Notes under the pieces: model-generated
Seen by the model: only the letters and a program-made list of their open reading frames with translations
Told to the model about the DNA's origin: nothing
Databases searched by the model: none
Part shown: positions 28,994 through 38,564 of the stretch, piece after piece
Layout of the letters: the number at the start of each line of letters is the position of its first letter
Numbering within the stretch: the stretch's first letter is position 1
Position numbers and translations under genes: made by a program
Assembly: GCA_016712985.1 (NCBI GenBank)
Contig: JADJQA010000024.1
Span: forward strand, 1-64,000
Direction of reading: 5' to 3'
DNA: 64,000 nucleotides
Source: Sulfuritalea sp.
GTDB taxonomy: Bacteria; Pseudomonadota; Gammaproteobacteria; Burkholderiales; Rhodocyclaceae

Positions 28994-29877
28994 CAGAAGG
29001 TACGCTCGACAATGAAGTCGGTTAGTTCGTGCAGGCGAACCGCGAGTTCGCCGAAGGGAGCCAGTGCGTCGTGCGCATCCTGTCTCAGTTTGTCTGCCAT
29101 GAGTTTGGCCTGGTTCACGCCGAGGATGTTGACATAAGTTGGCTTGTTCTGCGCGGCGTCCTTGCCGGCTGTCTTCCCTAGTGTCGCGGTGCTGGCTTCG
29201 GCGTCGAGGATATCGTCAACCACCTGAAACAGCAGGCCAATGCGATTGGCGAAGCGCCCGAGACTTTCCAGGGCTTCGGGCATGGCTTCGCCGCAATGGG
29301 CACCGAGCAGCACGGCGGCACGGATCAGCGCACCAGTCTTGTGAATATGCATGAACTCCAGTTCAGCGAGCGTCAGTTGCTGGTTAACGGCAGCGAGGTC
29401 GATGGCTTGACCGCCCGCCATGCCGCGCGATCCGGAGGCGCTTGCCAGCAGATGCAGCATCTCGAGTTGCCTGGCTGGCGCGATGCCCGGAAGGCGATTC
29501 GAAAGCATCAGGAAAGCCAGTGTTTGCAGCGCATCACCGACCAGCAGGGCAGTCGCCTCGTCGAACTCGACGTGACAGGTTGGCTTGCCGCGGCGCAGGA
29601 CGTCGTCATCCATGCAGGGCAGGTCGTCATGCGCCAACGAATAGGCGTGGATCAACTCGACGGCGGCGGCGGGGGCGTCCAGCAAGTTGCTGCCTACGCC
29701 AAAGATCGAACCGGCCGCATGGCACAGCAGGGGGCGGACACGCTTGCCGCCGCCCAGTACGGCGTAGCGCATCGCCTCATGCAGGCGCGCGGGCGCGAGT
29801 CCTGGCGAGGGCAGGACAGCTTCCAGGGTTGCTTCCGTGCGCCGCTGGATGGCCGACATCCATGTTGAAAAATTCAT
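28993..29877 (-). CDS. ispA: Polyprenyl (farnesyl) diphosphate synthase
   Basis: The enzyme condenses isopentenyl diphosphate with allylic diphosphates to farnesyl diphosphate. The 294-residue product has the first aspartate-rich motif in HAYSLAHDDLPCMDDD and the second in FQVVDDILDAE, plus GGGKRVRPLL near the N-terminus. Lengths and motifs fit IspA rather than the longer octaprenyl synthases. It sits between xseB and dxs in the classic xseB-ispA-dxs operon, with 7 bp to xseB and an overlap with dxs. Confidence 0.94.
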   Translation of the reverse strand: MNFSTWMSAIQRRTEATLEAVLPSPGLAPARLHEAMRYAVLGGGKRVRPLLCHAAGSIFGVGSNLLDAPAAAVELIHAYSLAHDDLPCMDDDVLRRGKPTCHVEFDEATALLVGDALQTLAFLMLSNRLPGIAPARQLEMLHLLASASGSRGMAGGQAIDLAAVNQQLTLAELEFMHIHKTGALIRAAVLLGAHCGEAMPEALESLGRFANRIGLLFQVVDDILDAEASTATLGKTAGKDAAQNKPTYVNILGVNQAKLMADKLRQDAHDALAPFGELAVRLHELTDFIVERTF

Positions 29878-29884
29878 TAATGTC

Positions 29885-30214
29885 TCAGCCTTCCTGCTCG
29901 CCGCCGGCCGCCGGATGCCCGAGTCTCACCAAAGGACTTCCTTCGGGGCTTGTGACCTCGGCCGGGGGCTCGAAGTCGCACAATCCATTGGCCTCAAGGA
30001 TGCGTATTTTCCCTTCGGCCGCGCTCAAGGTCTCCTGGCACTGGCGCAACAGCGCGATGCCGCGCCCATAGGCATCCAGCGCATCCTGCAGCGGCATCTT
30101 CCCGGCCTCCATCGCGACGACGATGCCCTCGAGTTCAGTCAAAGCGCTTTCAAATGACGGTGGTGTTGCGTTCGCCGAGTTGATGTCCGGAGCAGTGTTC
30201 GGGATAGTGACCAT
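29885..30214 (-). CDS. xseB: Exodeoxyribonuclease VII small subunit
   Basis: The 109-residue product has the small-subunit core PSFESALTELEGIVVAMEAG and LQDALDAYGRGIALLRQCQE, flanked by non-conserved ends. With XseA it degrades single-stranded DNA; XseA is not in the window. The C-terminal tail of about 35 residues beyond the core is longer than in Escherichia coli. It is the first gene of the xseB-ispA-dxs operon and is divergent from the Rieske oxygenase. Confidence 0.9.
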   Translation of the reverse strand: MVTIPNTAPDINSANATPPSFESALTELEGIVVAMEAGKMPLQDALDAYGRGIALLRQCQETLSAAEGKIRILEANGLCDFEPPAEVTSPEGSPLVRLGHPAAGGEQEG

Positions 30215-30399
30215 GAGTGACGCCTTGACCGCGAGCAGTTACGCTCTGCAAGGCAAAACCATAAAAATAGCCTAAGGTGCGCCCTCTGGTCAAATTGGCT
30301 ACAATTCGACACTTGGTTTTTTCTGGCGAATTGGTTGTCCTGACGGGTCTTTCCGTCCATTTCCGGTTTCCGGGTAAACCCTCTTGGAGGTTGGGAATC

Positions 30400-31500
30400 A
30401 TGTCCGATGTCGGCTTCCGCGCGCTGCTTTCACCGGGAGTATCGCAGTTTCCGGTTGAGTGGTACTTCGATGAAAGGCTCTTTGAACTGGAGAAAAAGCT
30501 GATCTTCGATGCCGGCCCTGGCTATGCCGGCCACGAGTTGATGATTCCCGAGCTGTATGACTATCGTTCGCAGGAATGGGGCGGCCACGCACGACTGTTG
30601 ACGCACCAGCCTGACGGTTTCCACGAGATGTCGAACGTCTGTCGGCATCGTCAGTCGATCATGCTGCAGGGCGCCGGCAATGCCAGAAACATTGTCTGTC
30701 CGATTCATCGCTGGACCTACGATGCCGGCGGCGAACTCATCGGCGCGCCGCATTTTCCGGCGAATCCCTGCCTCAATCTGGCCAGGCAGAAACTTGAGAA
30801 CTGGCAGGGACTGCTGTTCAAGGGTCCGCGTTCGGCCAACGCCGATCTCGCCGGCATGAAGGTCGCGAGCGAACTGGACTTCACCGGATTCAGGCTTGAT
30901 CGTGTCGAGCTGCACGAGTGCAACTACAACTGGAAGACCTTCATCGAGGTTTATCTCGAGGACTACCACGTCGCGCCCTATCATCCGGGGCTGGGTGGCT
31001 TCGTCACCTGCGATGACCTGACCTGGCAGTTCGGCGATTGGTATTCGGTGCAGCGCGTCGGTGTCACTTCCCTCGCAAAGCCCGGCTCGGCCGCCTACCG
31101 GCGCTGGCACAAGGCGGTGCTTGAGTACTACAACGGCGAGTTGCCGAAGCACGGTGCGATCTGGCTGACCTATTTTCCTAACATCATGGTCGAATCGTAT
31201 CCCCATGTGCTGGTGGTATCAACACTGGTGCCGCAGGATGTGGACCGGACCCTGAACGTGGTCGAGTTCTATTATCCCGAGGACATCGCCCTGTTCGAGC
31301 CCGAGTTCATCAAGGCCGAGCAGGCCGCCTACATGGAGACGGCGATCGAGGATGACGACATCGGCGAGCGCATGGATCGAGGCCGTCGCGCGCTGATGAA
31401 GCAGGGACGCAGCGAAGTTGGCCCCTATCAGTCGCCCATGGAAGACGGCATGCAGCATTTCCATGAGTTCTATCGGCGCGTGATGGCCGGACAGACCTAA
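30400..31500 (+). CDS. Rieske (2Fe-2S) aromatic ring-hydroxylating oxygenase, alpha-type subunit
   Basis: The 366-residue protein has an N-terminal Rieske domain with the cluster ligands in CRHRQSIML and CPIHRWTYD, and a C-terminal catalytic domain with the mononuclear iron site in EDYHVAPYHPG. Such enzymes hydroxylate or demethylate an unknown substrate with electrons from a reductase. The start at 30400 follows TTGGAGG; the open frame reaches back to 30277 but that region belongs to the divergent promoter. No ferredoxin, reductase or beta subunit is adjacent, so electrons must come from elsewhere. The substrate cannot be told; choline-monooxygenase-like enzymes share this layout. Confidence 0.85.
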   Translation: MSDVGFRALLSPGVSQFPVEWYFDERLFELEKKLIFDAGPGYAGHELMIPELYDYRSQEWGGHARLLTHQPDGFHEMSNVCRHRQSIMLQGAGNARNIVCPIHRWTYDAGGELIGAPHFPANPCLNLARQKLENWQGLLFKGPRSANADLAGMKVASELDFTGFRLDRVELHECNYNWKTFIEVYLEDYHVAPYHPGLGGFVTCDDLTWQFGDWYSVQRVGVTSLAKPGSAAYRRWHKAVLEYYNGELPKHGAIWLTYFPNIMVESYPHVLVVSTLVPQDVDRTLNVVEFYYPEDIALFEPEFIKAEQAAYMETAIEDDDIGERMDRGRRALMKQGRSEVGPYQSPMEDGMQHFHEFYRRVMAGQT

Positions 31501-31570
31501 TCCGGCAGCGCCGACACGCTCGTCGGCTGTCCGCCGGCGCGGTCTGCGCTTGCAGCCGAAGCGGCCCCTG

Positions 31571-32418
31571 ATGCAGTCACTCTGGATGATCGCGGCAAGC
31601 CTGCTGTTTGCCTGCATGGGCGTCTGCGTCAAGCTTGGCTCGGCACAGTTCGCCGCAGCGGAACTGGTGTTCTGGCGGGGCTGTGTCGCCACCCTGATCC
31701 TTGGCTCTTACATCCTGGTGCGCCGCCTTCCAGTTGGTACGCCGCATGCGCGAACCCACATTGTGCGCGGCGTGGCGGGCTTTGCCTCGCTGGTGATGTA
31801 TTTCTATGCCATAAGCCTGATTCCGCTGGCGGCGGCGGTGACGCTCAATTACACCTCGCCGCTGTTTCTGGCGTTGTTACTCGTGCTGTGGCTGAAGGAA
31901 CCCGTGAGGCGGGGTTTCTACTGGGCGCTGACAGCGGGGTTCATCGGCGTGATGCTTCTGTTGCAGCCCACGCTGAGTCGCGACCAATGGCTGGGCGCGA
32001 TGTTTGGCCTGGGCTCGGGGATGATTTCCAGCATTGCCTATCTCAATGTGCGCCGACTGGGCCAACTGGGAGAGCCCGAGTGGCGCACGGTGTTCTATTT
32101 TTCGCTGCTGTCGGCGCTGGGTGGCTTGCCTTGGATGCTGGTGGCCAGCCCCCTCCATGCGATCGATCTGGGTGGTTGGCTGCTGTTGCTGGGAGTCGGT
32201 GGCTTCGGCGCGCTGGCGCAGCTTTGCATGACTGCGGCCTACAAGCGCGGCAAGACGCTGGTCTCCGCCAGTCTTGCCTACAGTACAGTGGTTTTCTCCA
32301 GCGCTTTTGGCATGTTGCTTTGGGGCGAAACCCTGCCCTGGGCAGGCTGGGTTGGCGTGATTTTGATTGTCGGCAGCGGCCTGCTGGCTACCGTATTGTC
32401 GCCCGGAAGGAGTTCTGA
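31571..32418 (+). CDS. EamA/DMT-family transporter (end shifted by one base)
   Basis: About 282 residues form two EamA repeats with roughly ten membrane helices, from MQSLWMIAASLLFACMGVCV to VGVILIVGSGLLATVL. These inner-membrane proteins export metabolites; the substrate is unknown. As written, the frame runs on into the next gene to 33124, a 524-residue fusion. Restoring one base in CCCGGAAGG (32403-32410) would end the protein as LSPGKEF at TGA 32416, which overlaps the next start. The ATG at 31571 is preferred over TTG at 31550, though neither has a clear ribosome-binding site. Confidence 0.78.
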
Positions 32419-33124
32419 TGCGCGTTCGAAATTGGCTGGCTTTCTTGGTTTCACGCTTGCGCAGACGATGGTTTTGGCGCAAACGGCGGACTTGCCCTCC
32501 GCACTGTCGCTGGAAGAGGCTCGCGCCATGCGGGCCAGAGGCAAGGCATTGAAAGCCGAGGCGGAGCAGACCTACGAGAATGAAAGGGCGGTTTGTCGGA
32601 GCCAGGCGATCGCGATCAATTGCCTGGGTTCGGCCAAGGAGCGGCGTTCCACGGCCATGAGGGCAGCCGACGCGCTCGAGCGGCAGGGTCGCGAGGCCGA
32701 ACGCGAGGTGCGCAGGCAGCAGGTGGAAGTCAGGGCCGCGAAGCGTGAAGCCGAGGCGCCGGGTCGCGAAGCCAGGGAGCAGGCGGAAGCCAAGGACTAT
32801 CGCGAAAAGCAGGCGCAACGCGCCGCCGAGCGCGAGCGCAGCCTGTCCGAGGAGTCAGCCAAGGCCGAGAGACGGCGCAGCAAGTTCGCCGCCGAGCAGG
32901 CTGCGCAGCAAAGCAGGCTCGAGCAGCGACGCAAAGAGGACGCCAGGCGGGCGGAAAATGCGCCAGAGAACGCGCGCAAGCGAGCGGAACGCGAAAGGCA
33001 GCATGCCGAGCGGGTGAAGAAGATCGACGAGCGGACGCGGAAGTATGTCGATTTGCTGAAAAGACGAGAGGCCGAGGAGGCGGCACGGAAAGCGGCCGGG
33101 TCCGCGGAAACCCCTTCCAGATGA
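32418..33124 (+). CDS. Exported charged coiled-coil protein of unknown function (one-base frame change in signal peptide)
   Basis: GGAAGGAG stands five bases before ATG 32418, and TGA of the transporter overlaps it, so this is a separate gene. It begins MRVRNWLA; one missing base near 32440 then returns the frame to FLGFTLAQTMVLAQTADLPS, a signal peptide with a likely cut after VLA. The mature part starts LPSALSLEEARAMRARGKAL and has a possible Cys pair in AVCRSQAIAINCLGSAKERR. The last 150 residues are a continuous Arg/Glu/Ala-rich helix typical of coiled coils, with the end KYVDLLKRREAEEAARK. I recognise this as a protein type of related bacteria without known function. It is probably periplasmic. 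Confidence 0.7.
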
Positions 33125-33344
33125 GAGCAGACCATGGCGGTGAAGCCCGCGCCGCGGCTCACTTGCGGTTGATCTGCGCGCAGACCGCTGTTGCAAGGCG
33201 CGTCAGCTTGCTCGTCAGTGCCCACCGCTCCTGCCGTGGTCGCGAGTGATGATGCTGTAGTCGCCGCTGTCAATACCTTCGAGTTCGGGTAGCATCCCGA
33301 CAGACACATGCGGCGCGTCGATTGACACTTTCGAAAGGATTTGC

Positions 33345-34358
33345 ATGGCTCATTATCTGGTGACCGGCGGACTCGGCTACATCGGCAGCCACACCTGCGT
33401 GGAATTGCTTGGTGCGGGCCATCGCGTCACCGTGGTCGACAATCTCTTCAACAGCAAGCCGGCGGTACTCGAGCGCATCGAGCGGATCGTCGGGAAACGG
33501 CCTGGCTTCGTCCAGGCCGACATCAGGAACCGCGCCGCGTTGACCGAGGCGCTGGCCGGATGTGACGCGGTGATCCACTTTGCCGGGCTCAAGGCGGTTG
33601 GCGAGTCGGTGACCAAACCTGTCGACTACTACAGCAACAACGTGGCAGGCAGCATCGCGTTGTTCGAGGCGATGGCGCAAACGGGAGTCAGGACGCTGGT
33701 GTTCTCCTCTTCGGCTACCGTCTACGGGGATCCCCATGCCGTGCCGATCCGCGAGCACTTCCCGCTTTCTGCCACCAATCCCTATGGCCGCTCCAAACTG
33801 ATGATTGAGGACATGCTGCGCGATGTGGCCAAGGCGGATCCCGGCTGGAGGATTGCACTGCTACGCTACTTCAATCCGGTCGGCGCCCATGTTTCGGGTC
33901 TCATCGGCGAGGACCCCAACGGCATACCCAACAACCTGATGCCCTTTATTGCGCAGGTAGCGGTGGGAAAACTCGAGCGGCTTTCGGTGTTTGGCAGCGA
34001 CTACCCGACGCCGGACGGCACCGGCGTGCGCGACTACATCCATGTCGTCGATCTGGCTCGCGGTCACCTGGCGGCACTGGGCGGCCTGGAGCGGGACGGT
34101 GGACTGCTGACGGTGAACCTCGGCACGGGCCGCGGCTACTCGGTTCTTGAGATGGTGGCCGCCTTCGAGCACGCCAGCGGCCGGCCCGTGCCCTACCGGA
34201 TCGCGCCGCGTCGCGCCGGCGATATCGCCGTTTGCTACGCCGATCCCGTGCTGGCCGAGCAGATTCTCGGCTGGCGCGCCGAGAAGGATCTCGCAACCAT
34301 GTGTGCTGACGCCTGGCACTGGCAGCAGCAGAACCCGCAGGGCTATCCCGACAGTTGA
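33345..34358 (+). CDS. galE: UDP-glucose 4-epimerase
   Basis: GalE interconverts UDP-glucose and UDP-galactose with bound NAD, feeding surface polysaccharides. The 337-residue product has the NAD motif GGLGYIGSH, the Ser in VFSSSATVYG, the catalytic YGRSK and the substrate region LRYFNPVGAH. AAAGG precedes the ATG at 33345. A start some codons further is not needed, as the glycine-rich motif is at the usual distance from the N-terminus. Neighbours are not sugar genes, though the acyltransferase 3 kb on belongs to an exopolysaccharide-linked sorting system. Confidence 0.95.
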   Translation: MAHYLVTGGLGYIGSHTCVELLGAGHRVTVVDNLFNSKPAVLERIERIVGKRPGFVQADIRNRAALTEALAGCDAVIHFAGLKAVGESVTKPVDYYSNNVAGSIALFEAMAQTGVRTLVFSSSATVYGDPHAVPIREHFPLSATNPYGRSKLMIEDMLRDVAKADPGWRIALLRYFNPVGAHVSGLIGEDPNGIPNNLMPFIAQVAVGKLERLSVFGSDYPTPDGTGVRDYIHVVDLARGHLAALGGLERDGGLLTVNLGTGRGYSVLEMVAAFEHASGRPVPYRIAPRRAGDIAVCYADPVLAEQILGWRAEKDLATMCADAWHWQQQNPQGYPDS

Positions 34359-34389
34359 GGCACCGCACCTCCAGGTGATGCGCTGGCCG

Positions 34390-35223
34390 TCACTCGATCT
34401 TCTTCAGATATTCCTTGGTGAACATCCTGTCCGGGAGATCGCGCAGCTTCATGGCATCGTACTCAAGGATCGACTGTGCGCCGGCGCGCAAGGCATCGTC
34501 CATCACCAGCTTGGTCGGGCGGATCTTGCCGGCCATGGTCTTGAAATTCTCGTACTTGCAGGATTTCAACAGGCGGCCGGAAACCGAATAGAACTCGGCC
34601 TTGAGCGGGTAGGAGTTCTTCTGCTTGACCCAGTAGAGCACGCGCTGGTAGGTGACGCTACGGTCCACGGCGTTCAGTTCTAGAACGTGGTGGCTTTCGC
34701 CGTCGATGGTCTCGGTGCGCAGCAGTTTCGGCGTGTAGTCGCCGGAAAAGTTGGCCCGGGCCAAGTCGCCGTTCGCTACCTGTCCGGTCAGCCGTTGCGC
34801 CAGTGACAGGCGCACAGGCTGCGACACGCTGGGGAGGAACACCCAGAGATCGCGGCCGCTCATCAGTATGATCTGGCCGCGCTCCGCCGCGGGCTCGGTC
34901 ACGCTGATCACGGTCTTGTCATTACCTTTTGACATTACCTGGTACTTGCGCGCCTCGGTCGTCTGATCGGGATTGCGCGATGTGATCGCGATATCCACCT
35001 GAAAGCTTTCACTGGGAAAGCGGATCTGGTCGGCGCGCTTCAGAATTTCCATGGCCTGTGCTTGTGTCGGGTCGGGCTGACCTTCCTGAGCCAGCGCGCG
35101 GACTGGCAGGGTCAGGGTGATCCCCGGCAAGGCAAGCAGCAGCGCCGCCGCCAGCCCGCCGGCTATCCCTTGCAACCGGGTGGACGTGCCGGCGAAAGGT
35201 TTCCGTGTCTTTTGATTCATCAT
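34390..35223 (-). CDS. Outer-membrane lipoprotein-sorting protein (LolA-like)
   Basis: The 277-residue product has a signal segment (GGLAAALLLALPGITL) ending near ALAQEG, then a LolA/LolB-type fold with QAMEILKRADQIRFPSESF, TEPAAERGQIILMSGRDLWV and VTYQRVLYWVKQKNSYPLKA. The family carries acylated cargo across the periplasm, but this group is distinct from housekeeping LolA and usually travels with an ABC transporter. GAGG precedes the ATG at 35223. It is divergent from the ATPase gene 74 bp away. The end MFTKEYLKKIE is typical of this group. Confidence 0.85.
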   Translation of the reverse strand: MMNQKTRKPFAGTSTRLQGIAGGLAAALLLALPGITLTLPVRALAQEGQPDPTQAQAMEILKRADQIRFPSESFQVDIAITSRNPDQTTEARKYQVMSKGNDKTVISVTEPAAERGQIILMSGRDLWVFLPSVSQPVRLSLAQRLTGQVANGDLARANFSGDYTPKLLRTETIDGESHHVLELNAVDRSVTYQRVLYWVKQKNSYPLKAEFYSVSGRLLKSCKYENFKTMAGKIRPTKLVMDDALRAGAQSILEYDAMKLRDLPDRMFTKEYLKKIE

Positions 35224-35297
35224 GCTCAATCCTCGCTTGCAATATAGTAAAGTACAGTTCAGGGCTGGCCTGCGGGCCGGCAAATTTGGAGCTACCG

Positions 35298-36107
35298 ATG
35301 AATGTCGTGCGGGTTGAGAGAGTATTCAAAGAGTACCTTCTCGGCAACCAGATCGTCCAAGCCCTCGCAAATATTACACTGCAGATCGAACAGGGGGTTT
35401 TTCTTGCTATTTCTGGTCCGTCCGGGAGCGGCAAGACCACCTTGCTTAACATGATCGGCTGCATTGACATGCCGACGCAAGGGGAGATCTTCATCAACGA
35501 CCAGGAGGTCACCGGGCTTTCGAGCGATGAGCTGGCGGACCTGAGGTCGCGAACAACCGGTTTCATCTTTCAGACTTTCAACCTGCTTCCGGTTCTTTCC
35601 GCGGCGGAAAATGTCGAATACCCGTTGCTGTACCGTAGCGATGTTTCCAAGGAAGAGCGAAAGCAGCGGGTCAATTATTTCCTCGACATGGTCGGCCTTT
35701 CAAAGTACAAGGGGCATCGGCCGAACCAGATGAGCGGCGGTCAGCGCCAGCGCGTGGCGATTGCCCGTGCGCTGGCGATTCAGCCGGCCATCATTCTCGC
35801 GGACGAGCCGACAGCCAACCTGGACAAGAGTACCGGCACGGAAATTCTTCACTTGATGCAGGAAATCAATCAGAAGCTGAAGACCACGTTTATTTTTTCG
35901 ACGCATGATCAGCGCGTCGTGGATATGGCGAATCGGCTGGTGCGCGTCGAAGACGGTTCCATTCAGGAACTGGGCGTGCGCCGCGGCGGCGAGTGGGCAA
36001 TAGCGAGGGTGCAGGATTACAAGGAACCGCCTGGCCCAGGTGAATTGGCGGCCAGCACTGGCGATGCTCGCGCCAGTCTCGGGGAAGTCGCCGGAGGTAC
36101 GCACTAA
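35298..36107 (+). CDS. LolD/MacB-type ABC transporter ATP-binding protein
   Basis: The 269-residue protein has Walker A GPSGSGKTT, the Q-loop in TTGFIFQTFNLLPVL, the signature MSGGQRQRVAIARAL, Walker B IILADEPTANLD and the H-loop STHD. It belongs to the LolD/MacB branch that works with FtsX-type permeases in lipoprotein or envelope export. The last 45 residues are an unusual extension (EWAIARVQDYKEPPGPGE onward). The stop overlaps the next ATG by one base (TAATG). No permease gene is adjacent or anywhere in the window, so the partner must lie elsewhere. Confidence 0.9.
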   Translation: MNVVRVERVFKEYLLGNQIVQALANITLQIEQGVFLAISGPSGSGKTTLLNMIGCIDMPTQGEIFINDQEVTGLSSDELADLRSRTTGFIFQTFNLLPVLSAAENVEYPLLYRSDVSKEERKQRVNYFLDMVGLSKYKGHRPNQMSGGQRQRVAIARALAIQPAIILADEPTANLDKSTGTEILHLMQEINQKLKTTFIFSTHDQRVVDMANRLVRVEDGSIQELGVRRGGEWAIARVQDYKEPPGPGELAASTGDARASLGEVAGGTH

Positions 36108-37551
36108 TGAGGCTCTTCCGATCCGCATGGCTGTCGGCGCTGGCTGCGTCGTGTGGGGTAATACTGGCCAGCGGTGTTGCCGGTGCGGCGGAAACAGCCG
36201 CGGCTGCCGAGGATGATGAGGTCGAAGCCCTGATGCGGGAGGCCGCCGCCGACGATGCGCGCAACGCTGCCGCGCAACAGCCACCAGCGGCGCCTGGAGC
36301 CACCCCACCGGCCACAGCCGGAGCCCCTTTCGGCTTGCGGGGATTCGCCCAACTGGAGTTGGCCCGCGCGTATCAAAGCCCCACGCACTGGTCGAAGACG
36401 CTCGGGCGTATCGAGTTCGGCAGCCAGGAAAGACGGACGACGGCCTCAAGTGGAAACTTAGCGCGCGCGTCGATTATGATCCTGTATTTTCGGTGACCGA
36501 CTATTACAGCGTCGATGTTCGCAACGATCAGCAGTTCAACTTTCTGCTGCGCGAAAACTATATTGACAAGGGCTTCGGCGACTGGGAAATCCGGATCGGC
36601 CGGCAGCACGTGATCTGGGGCGAGATGGTTGGCCTGGTCTTTGCCGACGTGGTTTCAGCGCGCGACATGAGGGAATTCATTCTCCCCGAGTTCAACATTC
36701 TGCGCATTCCCCAGTGGGCGGCAAGGGCCGAATACTTCAGCGACAATTTTCACGGCGAATTGCTCTGGATTCCGGCTCCCACCGTTGACGAAACCGGCAA
36801 GCCGGGGTCGCTGTTGGACGGCAAGTCGGGGACGGAGTTTTTCCCCTACGCGCCGCTCCTCTTGGACTATCTGAACGAGGTCAAACCGGCTGCCAAGCTG
36901 AGCAACAGCAACTATGGTTTACGCGGCTCCTGGCTGACCAAGGGCTTGGATTTGTCGGCTTTCTACTATCGCAGCATGAACGTGGCGCCTACCTTCTATC
37001 AGGTATCGACACCGATGGGGCTGACCCCGGTCTCCTACGAGGCCCGGCATGATCGCATTTGGCAGATCGGTGGAACCCTGGCAAAGGATTTCGGCAGCGT
37101 GGTGCTGAAGGGTGAGACCATTTACACCCGCGGTCGTCGTCTTCCCTTGACCGTACTGCGCCCCACCCAGCCTGACGGTGTGGTGGAGCAAAACACCCTT
37201 GATTGGGTGGCGAGTCTGGACTTCTCTCTGCCATCCGAGACCCGAATCAACGTTCAGCTTTTTCAGAGCATCATCAGCAACCGCGATCACGACGTGATTC
37301 CGGACAGGGTGGAGAGTGGCTACAGTTTCCTTGTCAATGGCAAGCTCACACCCAATCTCGAGGCCGAAATCCTGTGGTTGTCCAGTCTCAACCGCACCGA
37401 CTGGATGGTGCGCCCCAAGCTGAACTGGACCTTCGAGAAGAACTGGCGCCTAGCCTTCGGCGTCGACGTCTTTTACGGTCCGCCTACCGGGTATTTCGGT
37501 CAATACGAAGCCAAGGACAGGGTGTATACCGAGATCAGACGTTCGTTCTGA
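36107..37551 (+). CDS. DUF1302-type outer-membrane beta-barrel protein (one-base frame change)
   Basis: The first part (36107-36430) gives a signal peptide ending AGVAGAAE, an acidic and Pro/Ala-rich linker, then FGLRGFAQLELARAYQSPTH. After a single-base change near 36430 in GAAAGACGG, it continues as DDGLKWKLSARVDYDPVFSV and the conserved IRIGRQHVIWGEMVGLVFAD. The rest alternates strands, for instance WMVRPKLNWTFEKNWRLAFG, and ends with Phe as outer-membrane barrels do. About 480 residues. Its coupling to the ATPase and proximity to the LolA-like gene suggest the outer-membrane end of one transport route. The frame change looks like a sequencing indel, as both parts are conserved. Confidence 0.78.
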
Positions 37552-37575
37552 CCCCGCTATCAGAAAGCAGCCTTC

Positions 37576-38449
37576 ATGCTCGTCGATATCCTAACTCGGG
37601 GTGGCAAGAAGGATCTGGTTGTTCCCTATTTCACCTTCAGGCGGCTGCATTCGCATCAGGAAGACGCCCAACTCTTCGCCGCGATAGCCAGTCTTCGGTA
37701 CGAGGTGTATTGCGCCGAATGCAATTACCTCGATCAGTCGGAATACGAGAGCGGACTGGAAGCCGACCACTTCGACGAACGCTCCGTCCACATGGCGGCG
37801 CAAAGTCTCGATGGCCTGGTCGTGGGTACGGTGCGCCTTGTTCTCGCCAACCCGGAACAGGATTTCCCCTTCGAGGAGCACTGCTCGCTTTACCCGGACT
37901 TCAAGCTCCCGCCTCGGGAACAATCGGGTGAGATATCACGCCTCATCGTGAAAAAAAGCTTTCGCCGTCGTACCGGCGACTCGCTACAGGGCGTCTCGAA
38001 GGAGTTCCAGGAAAAGGGCAGCGCCGTCGCCATCGTTCCGCAGACCAAGACCATTTCGGGCAAGAACCGACGCACCAGCAGCCCGCTGATCATGCTGGGC
38101 ATGTACCGCGAAATGTATCGCTTTAGCCGCAAGAACGGCGTTCGCTACTGGTATGCGGCGATGGAGAAGGGTCTGGCGAATCTTCTCGATCGCATGGGTT
38201 TCCATTTCGTCCCGGTCGGTCCGGAAACTGGACTATTACGGTCCGGTGACGACCTACGTGGCGGACCTGCGCGAGCTTGAGGTCAAATTAGGCGCCGCCA
38301 ACAAGTTCATGCTGGCCTGGTTTCAGGACGAGCATATTTCCGACTGGCTGCTTGTCTCGACGCTGTTCAAATTCACCTTCAGCCAGATTGTCGCAGCCCT
38401 GAAGCCGCGCGCGAAGACCTCGTCCAAGGGTAGTCCTCCGGCGCACTGA
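37576..38449 (+). CDS. PEP-CTERM/exosortase-associated acyltransferase (one-base frame change)
   Basis: The product resembles N-acyl amino-acid synthase-like acyltransferases with an acyl-CoA N-acyltransferase fold that accompany exosortase/PEP-CTERM systems: ASLRYEVYCAECNYLDQSEY near residue 40, SVHMAAQSLDGLVVGTVRLV, then GEISRLIVKKSFRRR. The first frame ends at 38280. The true C-terminus is in another frame, from LDYYGPVTTYVADLRELEVK to the stop at 38447-38449. The shift lies in CCGGAAACTGG near 38221. Total about 290 residues. No exosortase or PEP-CTERM substrate is visible nearby. It starts 25 bp after the barrel protein and may share its transcript. Confidence 0.8.
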
Positions 38450-38564
38450 ACGCCGCTTCATGGTGCCTGGCCGCTCTTGACTTGCAGGCCCTTGCTTCTC
38501 GCCGGGAATTGCCCTGTGTGCATCGCTTGAACGTTCAGGCTTGACGCCGGTTTTCGGCGGTGGC

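Noticed and set aside
31550..33124. A real 524-residue fusion of an EamA transporter with a coiled-coil protein
   Set aside because: A perfect ribosome-binding site and ATG overlap a natural stop at the joint, and a signal peptide appears right after it, so two genes with one-base losses are more likely.
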